Positions 1-7,130 of a DNA stretch of 16,422 nucleotides are shown here, one piece after another (position 1 is the first letter of the stretch; each line of letters starts with the position of its first letter). Made by a program: the position numbers and the translations under genes. The stretch is from positions 1-16,422 of the forward strand of contig URVA01000023.1 of assembly GCA_900551155.1 (NCBI GenBank), given 5' to 3'. Origin of the DNA: an uncultured Eggerthella sp. Its GTDB lineage: Bacteria > Actinomycetota > Coriobacteriia > Coriobacteriales > Eggerthellaceae. The notes under the pieces were generated by a model that searched no databases, was not told where the DNA came from, and saw only the letters and a list, made by a program, of their open reading frames with translations.

Positions 1-37
1 AATAACCCAAAAAAGTTGAGTAACTGTAACAACTAAA

Positions 38-511
38 CTATTCAGCAGCAGTTTCGGTAGCTTCAGTTGCAGCCTCAGTTGCTTCTTCAGCAGCGGCTTC
101 TGCAGCTTCTTCAGTTGCCTCTTCTGCGGTTGCTTCAGCAGCCTCTGCAGCCTTAGCAGCTTCAGCTTCAGCCTTCTTTGCATATTCTGCAGCACGAGCA
201 GCCTTAGCAGCAGCCTTAGCTTCACGTTCTGCCTTCTTAGCTGCTTCTACTTCAGCAGCCTTAGCAGCCTTAGCAGCCTTCTTTTCTGCTTCGCGAGCAG
301 CAACTGCCTCAGTTGCAGAGCCGAACTTGTTAGCAAAGCGCTGTACGCGTCCACCAGAGTCGATCAGTTTCTGAGTGCCAGTAAAGAATGGATGGCAAGC
401 ATTGCAGATGTCAACACGAATCTCAGACTTGGTAGAACGAGTCTGGAAGGTGTTGCCGCAGGTGCACGTTACGGTGCAGTCAACGTATTCGGGATGGATA
501 TCTTTTTTCAT
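38..511 (-). CDS. rpmE: 50S ribosomal protein L31, zinc-binding type, with long Ala-rich C-terminal tail
   Basis: Protein of the large ribosomal subunit. Residues 1-67 are a complete L31 of the zinc-binding (C+) type: the start MKKDIHPEY is typical, and the four family zinc cysteines are C16, C18, C36 and C39 (C12 is extra). Bacterial L31 is usually 65-90 residues, but this one has 157. From about residue 68 it runs into a low-complexity tail. Residues 72-122 are Ala with Lys, Arg and Glu; residues 123-157 are Ala, Glu and Thr without any Lys or Arg. The tail is probably helical and solvent-exposed, which is inference. The ATG at 511 follows GAAGGAGAACC, a strong ribosome-binding site. Its own promoter and a leader hairpin lie directly upstream. 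No terminator is visible in the 37 bases after the stop. Confidence 0.96.
   Translation of the reverse strand: MKKDIHPEYVDCTVTCTCGNTFQTRSTKSEIRVDICNACHPFFTGTQKLIDSGGRVQRFANKFGSATEAVAAREAEKKAAKAAKAAEVEAAKKAEREAKAAAKAARAAEYAKKAEAEAAKAAEAAEATAEEATEEAAEAAAEEATEAATEATETAAE
254..280 (-). repeat. Three perfect 9-bp tandem repeats inside rpmE
   Basis: The plus strand reads agcagcctt three times in a row with no mismatch. On the coding strand this gives repeated Lys-Ala-Ala in the basic half of the L31 tail. Imperfect Ala-codon repeats continue on both sides (about 40-300). Identity at synonymous positions suggests recent expansion by slippage. Confidence 0.85.
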
Positions 512-527
512 TGGTTCTCCTTCGTAT

Positions 528-548
528 GCCTTGGTTTCCGACCAAGGC
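528..548 (-). promoter_or_regulatory. Leader hairpin of rpmE, candidate L31 autoregulatory leader
   Basis: On the minus strand GCCTTGGT, loop CGGAA, ACCAAGGC form a perfect 8-bp stem. It ends about nine bases before the rpmE Shine-Dalgarno. With the predicted start near 557 it makes up most of a leader of roughly 45 nt. Ribosomal-protein leader RNAs for L31 have been proposed in several bacterial groups, including, as I recall, Coriobacteria. Assignment to that family is inference and was not tested against a covariance model. A third copy of the arm (CAAGGC at 556-561) could pair instead, but it probably lies mostly upstream of the transcription start. Confidence 0.6.
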
Positions 549-563
549 GAGACAAGCCTTGTT

Positions 564-591
564 ATTGTAGCACGCTATCGTCTTCATGCAA
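564..591 (-). promoter_or_regulatory. Promoter of rpmE
   Basis: On the minus strand TTGCAT (586-591) is followed after 16 bases by TACAAT (564-569), a good sigma-70-type pair. Transcription would begin near 557, just before the leader hairpin. Confidence 0.6.
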
Positions 592-658
592 GATTTTTAC
601 GTACCAGTTCTCATGCGAATTCACAGTTGCTCTATATTTGCTGGCAACTACCAAGATA

Positions 659-683
659 AGAGCCGCTTTGAACAAGCGGCTCT
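659..683 (-). terminator. Perfect 10-bp hairpin downstream of the synthetase gene
   Basis: AGAGCCGCTT (659-668) and AAGCGGCTCT (674-683) form a perfect stem with a 5-base loop, 51 bases after the stop of the synthetase gene. The minus-strand 3' flank starts TATCTTGG, so the U-tract is poor. It may mark a 3' end or stabilise one rather than be a strong intrinsic terminator. The rest of the gap (512-734) holds only the rpmE promoter and leader. Confidence 0.5.
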
Positions 684-734
684 CTCCTGCTTCTATTTTT
701 GTTTTGGCTCCGCGTGAAAGGTTTCCCCTGTTGC

Positions 735-2804
735 CTACTTCTTTATCTGAGAAGGATGGAACTTAAAGAAGTCGGTACGCGGAGGCAACTCGCGAACACG
801 ATGACGACCATCATCAAGCTCGTTGGCGTTACAAAGCTCTTCCATGCTATCGAAGTCGTAATTCCAGCTGAAGAATTCATCAAACTCAAAGTTTAGATAA
901 TCGCAGATTCGCTCGGTACCTTTTGGCACTACGGGGTGCATCAAAAGCGTAGAAATACGCAACAGATAAAACGAATCAATCAACACCTGGCGGCGCAGCT
1001 GATTGCGCTCGTCATCGGACAATTCTTCATTTTCCGCGCTACGAATACCACTCGACCAATATTTGTTGGCATAGCGAATAAATTCATCCATCAATGCCAT
1101 GACTGAATGCAAGTCCACGCGATACATGCAGTCTTCGTACTTGAGCATGGTTTTCTTTGCTTGCCTTAACACCTCTGTCGAAACAGAACCGAGAGGCATA
1201 TAGCCTTCGAAGTTCTTTTGCGCTTCATAAAAACAGCTTCGCGCCAAGCGGTTAAACACCTTGGTAAGTAGAGCGCCTTCCTTTAAGGCAGGATCAGCTA
1301 CGCGGGGATCTTCGCGCTTTGCAGGATCGGGATCAAAGACTTTTGGTTTGAAACCGACCGAACGCTGATCAAGCGCAAGCGCCAAGAAATGCGCACGCAG
1401 CTGTTCTGCAGTGTAGTAGTTCAAAAGCTCGTCTGCCGTAGGTGGCTTTATTTCACTTGAAGAAGAAGCTTTCTTATCGCCAAACAAAATATGATGGTTT
1501 GCAATAAGCTTAGTCTGCTGCAATTCGCCCTGCGAAGCATTTGCCTTCGGCTGTTCGGAATGCTGCATTGCAGCGAACAAAGCAGGCTGCGCAACGCCAT
1601 AGAAGTACAGGTTGTCTTGACCAATGAACTGATACACACAAGATTCTTTATCGCACCAAAAACTACGCCATTCTGTGCGAGCTAATCCGCGATCATCGTT
1701 GCGTGCCATAGTAAAGGAAATAGGCGCCCACAAACTTTCTGGCCAGCACCATGCCGTCAAACCTTCCGCGCCTTCGATAACAGGAACAGGAACACCCCAC
1801 TCCACGTTACCTGAAATACGGAAAGGAACCAGTGCCTTACCCGTACGGAAACGAATACCCGCATCAGTTAACACGGTACGTGCCGTATCGCGATCGGCAA
1901 TGTTTTTGAACTCTATTTCAAAGCTCTGCTTGCCCTTTTCCGCATCGCGATATACATGCTCGGGCAGTTTATCTGCAATTTCTTTATAGGCATCGTAGAG
2001 CTCCACCTTGATATAAATAATGGGCGGAACAAGGAATTCTTTGATGGTTTTAGTAACCACAGGACGAATCTGCGGATCGTTTTCCATATCCTGCACGTAA
2101 TCGCGCACGATATTCGCAAAACCTGGCAAATCGAAATACCAGTTCTTTACTTCACGCATCTCAGGCACCGTACCTGAAACCGAAGAAATAGGCTTAATCA
2201 AATCTACAGGATCATACTGATGGCCCAAGTCGCATTCGTCTGCATAAGCTTTTTCACTTTTGCAGCCCTGCACTGGACAGTGGCCTACTACCTGACGACC
2301 ATTCAAGAACATGTCCTCTTTGATGTCATAGAACTGCAAGGTGCTTTCTAGATGCAGGTAACCCTTGTCATAGAGACGCTGCACAAATTCATTAGTCACA
2401 CTGCGGTGAACTTCTCCGCAATGACCAAGACCGCTGCCTTCGTATACATCCAAACTGATATCGTAAGCATCCAACGTGGCTTTTTGGGCATCATGATTAC
2501 GAGAAACGTAATCTTCGATGCTACCCTTAAACGTGCCTGCTTCAACTTCCTTGCGATAGCCCTCTTCAATAGGAGAACCGAAGCAGTCGGTACCAGAAAC
2601 AAACACTACATTTTCTTTACCGATACGATCACGCAAGAAACGTGCGTAACAATCTGCAGGAACGAAAACGCCACCTACATGACCAAAGTGAAGTGCCTTA
2701 TTGCCATAAGGCATACCCGCAGTTACCACCGCACGTTTAGGCCATACAATAGGAGGCATATCTTTAGATTTTGAAGCTTTATTTTCTGCCATCTTATCCG
2801 CCAT
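735..2804 (-). CDS. metG: Divergent methionyl-tRNA synthetase-like class I aminoacyl-tRNA ligase
   Basis: A class I synthetase that follows MetRS along its whole 689 residues; the role would be charging tRNA with methionine in the cytoplasm. Visible landmarks: HIGH motif as HFGH (39-42), GTDCFGSPI (71-79, D73 matching E. coli D52), a zinc knuckle C176/C181/C191/H195, SSVSGTVP (207-214), WYFDLPGF (222-229), FIGQDNLYF (393-401), and an anticodon bundle with N518 and R522 at the positions of E. coli N391 and R395. Oddities: the KMSKS position is KASSS (445-449), so the catalytic lysine is Ser448; E. coli W253 and H301 align with S357 and Y402; about 70 residues (258-326) are inserted in the catalytic domain. 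Alignment was by eye. The ATG at 2804 has no good Shine-Dalgarno, and M5 is an alternative start. It could be the lineage's only MetRS or a paralogue. Confidence 0.8.
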   Translation of the reverse strand: MADKMAENKASKSKDMPPIVWPKRAVVTAGMPYGNKALHFGHVGGVFVPADCYARFLRDRIGKENVVFVSGTDCFGSPIEEGYRKEVEAGTFKGSIEDYVSRNHDAQKATLDAYDISLDVYEGSGLGHCGEVHRSVTNEFVQRLYDKGYLHLESTLQFYDIKEDMFLNGRQVVGHCPVQGCKSEKAYADECDLGHQYDPVDLIKPISSVSGTVPEMREVKNWYFDLPGFANIVRDYVQDMENDPQIRPVVTKTIKEFLVPPIIYIKVELYDAYKEIADKLPEHVYRDAEKGKQSFEIEFKNIADRDTARTVLTDAGIRFRTGKALVPFRISGNVEWGVPVPVIEGAEGLTAWCWPESLWAPISFTMARNDDRGLARTEWRSFWCDKESCVYQFIGQDNLYFYGVAQPALFAAMQHSEQPKANASQGELQQTKLIANHHILFGDKKASSSSEIKPPTADELLNYYTAEQLRAHFLALALDQRSVGFKPKVFDPDPAKREDPRVADPALKEGALLTKVFNRLARSCFYEAQKNFEGYMPLGSVSTEVLRQAKKTMLKYEDCMYRVDLHSVMALMDEFIRYANKYWSSGIRSAENEELSDDERNQLRRQVLIDSFYLLRISTLLMHPVVPKGTERICDYLNFEFDEFFSWNYDFDSMEELCNANELDDGRHRVRELPPRTDFFKFHPSQIKK

Positions 2805-2824
2805 CGTTGAATAATCCGCCTTAT

Positions 2825-2852
2825 CTTATAAGTATCTCTGTCTGCACAAGAA
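2825..2852 (-). promoter_or_regulatory. Possible promoter of the synthetase gene
   Basis: TTCTTG (2847-2852) and TATAAG (2825-2830) on the minus strand are 16 bases apart and lie shortly before the ATG at 2804. The match is moderate. The sppA-to-synthetase gap (2805-2915) shows no clear terminator. Confidence 0.35.
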
Positions 2853-2915
2853 ACTGTTTTCTACAATCCTTGCGAAGGTGATAGAGCTCTTTTCTTTATC
2901 AAAACGCAAACGCCG

Positions 2916-4151
2916 CTATTTAGCAGAGCCATCAGCTTCAAGCTGCTTGAGGGCTTGCGCAAGCTCTTGGGTGGTTTGTGTATTAGACTCTGACATTAAA
3001 TCTAGCAAAAGATCCAAATCATCAGAAGAAGAGGTATCAAGCGTAACAGTTTCTCTTGTTGAACTGCCCGCAAGCTCTGCTGCTTTCGCAACTGCATCTT
3101 CCAATGTTCCGATCTCGTCAGCCAGACCATTTTCAACAGCATCAATACCAGTAAAGGTAAGACCTGTAGCCAGTGGCTTGACCTCATCCACCTTCATATC
3201 CCTGCCCTGAGCAACGTTTTCAATAAAGGTTTCGTTAATTTGATCTACCTGAGCCTGATAATAGGCACGCTCTTCTTCGGTCAAAGCACGATTACCGTAG
3301 GTGGAATCCTTGCTACTTGAAGAAGTAATGTCTTCGGTAGTTATACCCAGCATTTCCATAAGACCCGAATAATCCATAAACTGCATCGCAGTACCAATAG
3401 CACCAATTGCGGTTGTCTTACCTACATAGATGCAATCCGCTTGGCTAGAAATTTCATACGCTGCACTTGCGTTAGTTGCCGCGCTAGAAACAACAACAGG
3501 TTTACCCGTAGTTTCTTTGAATTCGCGCACATATTCAGTCATTTCTTCGCCAGCAGTAGCAACGCCACCACCCGAGTTCACGCGAAGAACAACCGCTTTG
3601 ATGTAATTATTTTCGGCAGCAATATCCAGCTGAGATTTAAGCCCTTCAGGACTGCACGTTGTGCCATCGTATTGGATCGTGCCATTAAGATTAATTACCG
3701 CTACCGCATCGTTTACCAACAGATCGGCATCGTTTTGCGAATAAGATCCCGCAGAAGAAAATGCATTCGAACAAGACCACATGCCAAACATGGTGACCAC
3801 GCACAATGCGACCACAATAACAATGCCCACTATCCAACCACGTGATTTTTGCTTCGGCGCAGAGGCATTCCATCCATTAGAAGGCGCATACGCATAGGAG
3901 GCTGGGCCAAAATTAGGATTAGGAGCCACTCCAAAACCAGAATTAGGAGCGCTTGCGTAATCAGAATAAGGAACACCATATCCTGAAGAAGTCCCATTTG
4001 GCGAATAACCATATTCGTTTGTCTGCAGGTTTGGATCATAGCTGTATGCATTTCCCTGCGGAGCAGAATAACCCTGTGGCTCCTGCGGTTTTTGAGGACC
4101 CTGATTTTCTGACTGTGGGGTTCCTTTTGGCTCTTGCGGTTCTTGAGACAT
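2916..4151 (-). CDS. sppA: Signal peptide peptidase SppA, S49 family serine protease
   Basis: Membrane-anchored protease that degrades signal peptides left after secretion. Residues 1-100 are a low-complexity cytoplasmic arm rich in Pro, Gln, Gly, Tyr and Asn. One transmembrane helix follows at about 105-126 (GWIVGIVIVVALCVVTM). The S49 domain covers about 148-360: INLNGTI (153-159), LRVNSGGG (189-196), the nucleophile region NASAAYEIS with Ser229, and SSSSKD with Lys281 as the general base of the Ser-Lys dyad. With 411 residues it is a single-domain, Bacillus-type SppA rather than the duplicated E. coli form. The usual ASGGYY around the serine reads ASAAYE here. The ATG at 4151 follows GAGGAGAGCAGG, a strong ribosome-binding site. 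The substrate is inferred from the family. Confidence 0.9.
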   Translation of the reverse strand: MSQEPQEPKGTPQSENQGPQKPQEPQGYSAPQGNAYSYDPNLQTNEYGYSPNGTSSGYGVPYSDYASAPNSGFGVAPNPNFGPASYAYAPSNGWNASAPKQKSRGWIVGIVIVVALCVVTMFGMWSCSNAFSSAGSYSQNDADLLVNDAVAVINLNGTIQYDGTTCSPEGLKSQLDIAAENNYIKAVVLRVNSGGGVATAGEEMTEYVREFKETTGKPVVVSSAATNASAAYEISSQADCIYVGKTTAIGAIGTAMQFMDYSGLMEMLGITTEDITSSSSKDSTYGNRALTEEERAYYQAQVDQINETFIENVAQGRDMKVDEVKPLATGLTFTGIDAVENGLADEIGTLEDAVAKAAELAGSSTRETVTLDTSSSDDLDLLLDLMSESNTQTTQELAQALKQLEADGSAK

Positions 4152-4192
4152 CCTGCTCTCCTCACAAGGGTAGTGTTGTCTTCTTCAATACA

Positions 4193-4216
4193 GAACCTCG
4201 TCTTACGACGAGGTTC
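4193..4216 (-). terminator. Perfect 10-bp hairpin between rho and sppA
   Basis: GAACCTCGTC (4193-4202), loop of four, GACGAGGTTC (4207-4216). It lies about 95 bases after the rho stop. Neither side is followed by a clear T-run, so termination is uncertain; it could also be a processing or stabilising hairpin ahead of sppA. Confidence 0.4.
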
Positions 4217-4311
4217 GCTAATCTTTGTTATTTCATTATAGGAAAATATCCAAGCAACACGCCTGAGCTCATAGTACATTCAAAACTTATCGCGTTCCTG
4301 TACTACGTTCT

Positions 4312-6360
4312 TTAAAATTCGATATTTCCTTCTTCGAAATGATGACCCTGGGCTTTCTTAGCAGCACGAATCAAGAATTCTTGATTGTTGTTGGTTTGCT
4401 GCAACGATTTAACCAACGACTCCATAGCACGTTCTGTATTGTTGCGATTTGCCAAAATACGACGAACTGCCCAGATCAATGGTGCCTCTTGTGGATCTAA
4501 AAGCAAATCTTCTCGACGCGTACCAGAAGCAACAGGATCGATAGCAGGGAAAATACGCCTGTCAGCAAGCTGACGGTCCAGCTTAACTTCCATATTGCCC
4601 GTACCCTTGAATTCTTCAAAGATAACTTCATCCATCTTGGAGCCAGTTTCAATCAGGGCAGATGCCAAAATAGTAAGACTGCCGCCCCCTTCTATATTTC
4701 GAGCAGCACCTAAGAACTTCTTAGGAGGATACAGCGCTGTTGAATCCACACCACCAGATAAGATGCGTCCCGAAGCAGGCTGAGCTAAGTTATACGCACG
4801 AGCAAGACGCGTCAGAGAGTCAAGCAAGATAACAACGTCTTGGCCATTTTCAACCAAACGTTTTGCACGCTCGATTACCAACTCAGAAACTGCAATGTGG
4901 TTTTCGCTTGGCATATCAAAGGTAGAAGAAATTACTTCGCCATGGATAGAACGTTCCATATCGGTAACTTCTTCTGGACGTTCATCAACAAGCAGACACA
5001 TCAAATGAACTTCTGGATTGTTTGCAGCAATTGAAGCAGCAATATCCTTCAAAATGGTGGTTTTACCTGCCTTAGGAGGAGAAACAATCAAACCACGCTG
5101 ACCCTTGCCAATAGGAGCACATAAATCAATTACACGAGCCGTAATGGTGGATTTCCCGTGTTCGAGAACCAAGCGCTCATCAGGGAAAACAGGTGTTAGA
5201 TCAGCAAATCGAACACGTCTTCCCAAATCTTCAAGAGCAATACCATTTACTGTATCAACACGCTGAAGAGCTGCATATTTTTCGTTGGGACGAGCAGGGC
5301 GCGTTTGCCCCGTAATGTAGTCGCCCTTACGAAGACCATTACGACGAATGGTAGCCATACCTACATAAACGTCCTCTTCGCTTGGCAAATAACCATGGGT
5401 GCGCAAGAAGCCATATCCATCAGAGAGCACATCTAAGATACCTGCGGTTTCCATAAAGCCTTCAGCCTTAATGCTTGCCGCAAATACCGCCTCTACCAAT
5501 TCAGCTTTCTTAAGACCCTTGTGGTCTACCTCAAGCTCTTCAGCACGTGCACGCAGTTCAGCAACTTTAAGCTTTGCAAGTTCTTCTTTGGAGGTTTGAG
5601 GAACAACTGGTTCACGCCTATTTTGCTGATGAGTACGGCGAGAACGGAAATGACCACCTTTTTGCTGAGAAGAATTCTTTTGGTGGTTGTTGTTTTTCGT
5701 ATAGCTACGCTGTTTACGCGATCCGCCACGACCTTGATAGCGATCTTCGCGTTTATCATCGCCCTCATGCGATTCGCCATCGCTTATCTCAGCGTCATGC
5801 GCGTCTTCACTGGCTTTATCGCTCGGCTTTTCGCTTTCTGCCGATCCTTCCTGGGAAGCACCTGATCCCGCATCCGCAACCGCTTCTGCCTCTTTAACGG
5901 CATGATTGATTTCATCTTTTTCCGTAGAGCCCTCAACAGCTTGTACAGACGAATCGGATGCTACCTCTTCTGAAGCCTTTTTGCGAGAAACTCTTCTTCT
6001 CCTAACAGGCTTTTCATCGGTGTCGGATTGCTCCGTAGACTGTTCTGGATTTTCGATCACTTTTGATGCTGAAGATGTCTTTGCTTGATCGGAAGTTTCC
6101 GCTGCAGAATTGTTTGATGCGGATTCACTTGTCTCTTCAGCTTTTTTACTTGAAGTTTTACGAGAGCGCGTAGCTCTTTTCTTTTTTGGTTCTTCCTGAG
6201 ACTCTGAATCTTCCGAAACCCCAGCAGTTTGTGGGGTTTCGGTTGTAGCACTTTCACTTTTTTTCGTCGTACGACGACGATAGGTGCGTTTTGGCTTTAC
6301 TTCTTCCGTTACAGGTTCTTCAACTACGGAATCACTCATGCGTTTTGAACTTTCTCCCAA
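4312..6360 (-). CDS. rho: Transcription termination factor Rho with long N-terminal extension
   Basis: Hexameric RNA-dependent ATPase/helicase that ends transcription. The conserved part starts near residue 257: an N-terminal helical domain (257-295), the cold-shock-like RNA-binding domain (about 305-375, GILDVLSDGYGFLRT), Walker A SPPKAGKTT (427-435), VDERPEEVTDM (458-468), Walker B VVILLDS (509-515), Q-loop (GGVDSTAL, 536-543) and R-loop (KMDEVIFEEFKGTGN, 575-589). At 682 residues it is far longer than E. coli Rho (419). The extra 256 residues are low complexity: Ser/Glu/Lys-rich, then an Arg/Gly/Asn/Gln patch at 205-250. The ATG at 6360 has AAGGA five bases before it and overlaps tal by 25 bp; M8 (ATG at 6339) would give a classic ATGA overlap with the tal stop, but its Shine-Dalgarno is too distant. 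Confidence 0.97.
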   Translation of the reverse strand: MGESSKRMSDSVVEEPVTEEVKPKRTYRRRTTKKSESATTETPQTAGVSEDSESQEEPKKKRATRSRKTSSKKAEETSESASNNSAAETSDQAKTSSASKVIENPEQSTEQSDTDEKPVRRRRVSRKKASEEVASDSSVQAVEGSTEKDEINHAVKEAEAVADAGSGASQEGSAESEKPSDKASEDAHDAEISDGESHEGDDKREDRYQGRGGSRKQRSYTKNNNHQKNSSQQKGGHFRSRRTHQQNRREPVVPQTSKEELAKLKVAELRARAEELEVDHKGLKKAELVEAVFAASIKAEGFMETAGILDVLSDGYGFLRTHGYLPSEEDVYVGMATIRRNGLRKGDYITGQTRPARPNEKYAALQRVDTVNGIALEDLGRRVRFADLTPVFPDERLVLEHGKSTITARVIDLCAPIGKGQRGLIVSPPKAGKTTILKDIAASIAANNPEVHLMCLLVDERPEEVTDMERSIHGEVISSTFDMPSENHIAVSELVIERAKRLVENGQDVVILLDSLTRLARAYNLAQPASGRILSGGVDSTALYPPKKFLGAARNIEGGGSLTILASALIETGSKMDEVIFEEFKGTGNMEVKLDRQLADRRIFPAIDPVASGTRREDLLLDPQEAPLIWAVRRILANRNNTERAMESLVKSLQQTNNNQEFLIRAAKKAQGHHFEEGNIEF

Positions 6361-7016
6361 TCCTTAAGGAATGCATCCAATCCACGATCTGTCAGTGGAT
6401 GTTCAACACACTTTTTCAATACATTAAAGGGAACCGTTGCAATATCGGCACCCATAAGTGCTGCCTGAGCAACATGATTTGCACTGCGAATAGAGGCAGC
6501 AATGACTTCAATCTGTTCACCATTTACGGTGTTTTCAGAAAAATCGTAATTGTTCAATGCAGTAACGATATTAGCTACCTGATCTAAGCCGTCTTCGGAA
6601 ATATCATCGAAGCGACCAATAAAAGGACTTACATAACGAGCACCTGCACGAGCAGCCATAATAGCTTGCGGAACCGTGAAGCACAGCGTCATATTAACAG
6701 GAATGCCTTCAGAGGCAAGCACTTTAGTAGCAGCTAAGCCTTCGATCATAGTAGGTACTTTTACAACAACATTAGGAGCGATTGCTGCAAGTTCACGACC
6801 ATCTTTGATGATTTCGTCGCGAGTCATAGCAACAGATTCAGCAGAAACAGGACCGTCTACGATCTCACAAATACGTGCAATGTGATTGTGAAAATCCGCT
6901 AACTTACCGCCAATGCGTGAATACAACGTAGGATTGGTGGTAACACCAGCGAGCGCACCCCAACTTGCCGCCTCTTTGATCTCGTCGAGATCGGCGGTAT
7001 CGAGAAAGAATTTCAC
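6336..7016 (-). CDS. tal: Transaldolase of the small TalC/FSA-like family
   Basis: Short-form transaldolase (226 residues) of the non-oxidative pentose phosphate pathway, moving a dihydroxyacetone unit between sugar phosphates in the cytoplasm. Visible: FLDTAD (4-9), GVTTNPTL (24-31), the Schiff-base lysine K86 in VVVKVPT, and VSPFIGRFDDI (129-139). The residue in SPF is Phe132; E. coli fructose-6-phosphate aldolase has Tyr there and transaldolases have Phe, so transaldolase activity is more likely. The start is GTG at 7016, seven bases after AGGAGGA, a very strong ribosome-binding site. Its end overlaps the start of rho, so the two are likely one transcript. The gap to nfo (7017-7130) holds no convincing hairpin. 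Confidence 0.93.
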   Translation of the reverse strand: MKFFLDTADLDEIKEAASWGALAGVTTNPTLYSRIGGKLADFHNHIARICEIVDGPVSAESVAMTRDEIIKDGRELAAIAPNVVVKVPTMIEGLAATKVLASEGIPVNMTLCFTVPQAIMAARAGARYVSPFIGRFDDISEDGLDQVANIVTALNNYDFSENTVNGEQIEVIAASIRSANHVAQAALMGADIATVPFNVLKKCVEHPLTDRGLDAFLKDWEKVQNA

Positions 7017-7130
7017 GAGAGTCCTCCTAGATCAGACTTCAACACACAGCTGGCCCATACACACTTTCGCACGGGCATCCATTGAAACAGCTGTTGTAAA
7101 GGGGGATTGAATAAGACAAACCTATAGTAC

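Noticed and set aside
2352..2774. 140-codon plus-strand open frame opposite the synthetase gene
   Set aside because: Antisense shadow of a well-supported gene; no domain features or ribosome-binding site.
5521..5897. Overlapping plus-strand open frames opposite the Rho N-terminal arm
   Set aside because: They come from the low-complexity Rho coding sequence; no independent support.
7032..7082. Sixteen-codon open frame (MDARAKVCMGQLCVEV) just before tal on the minus strand, considered as a leader peptide
   Set aside because: No ribosome-binding site ahead of its ATG and no attenuator hairpins around it.
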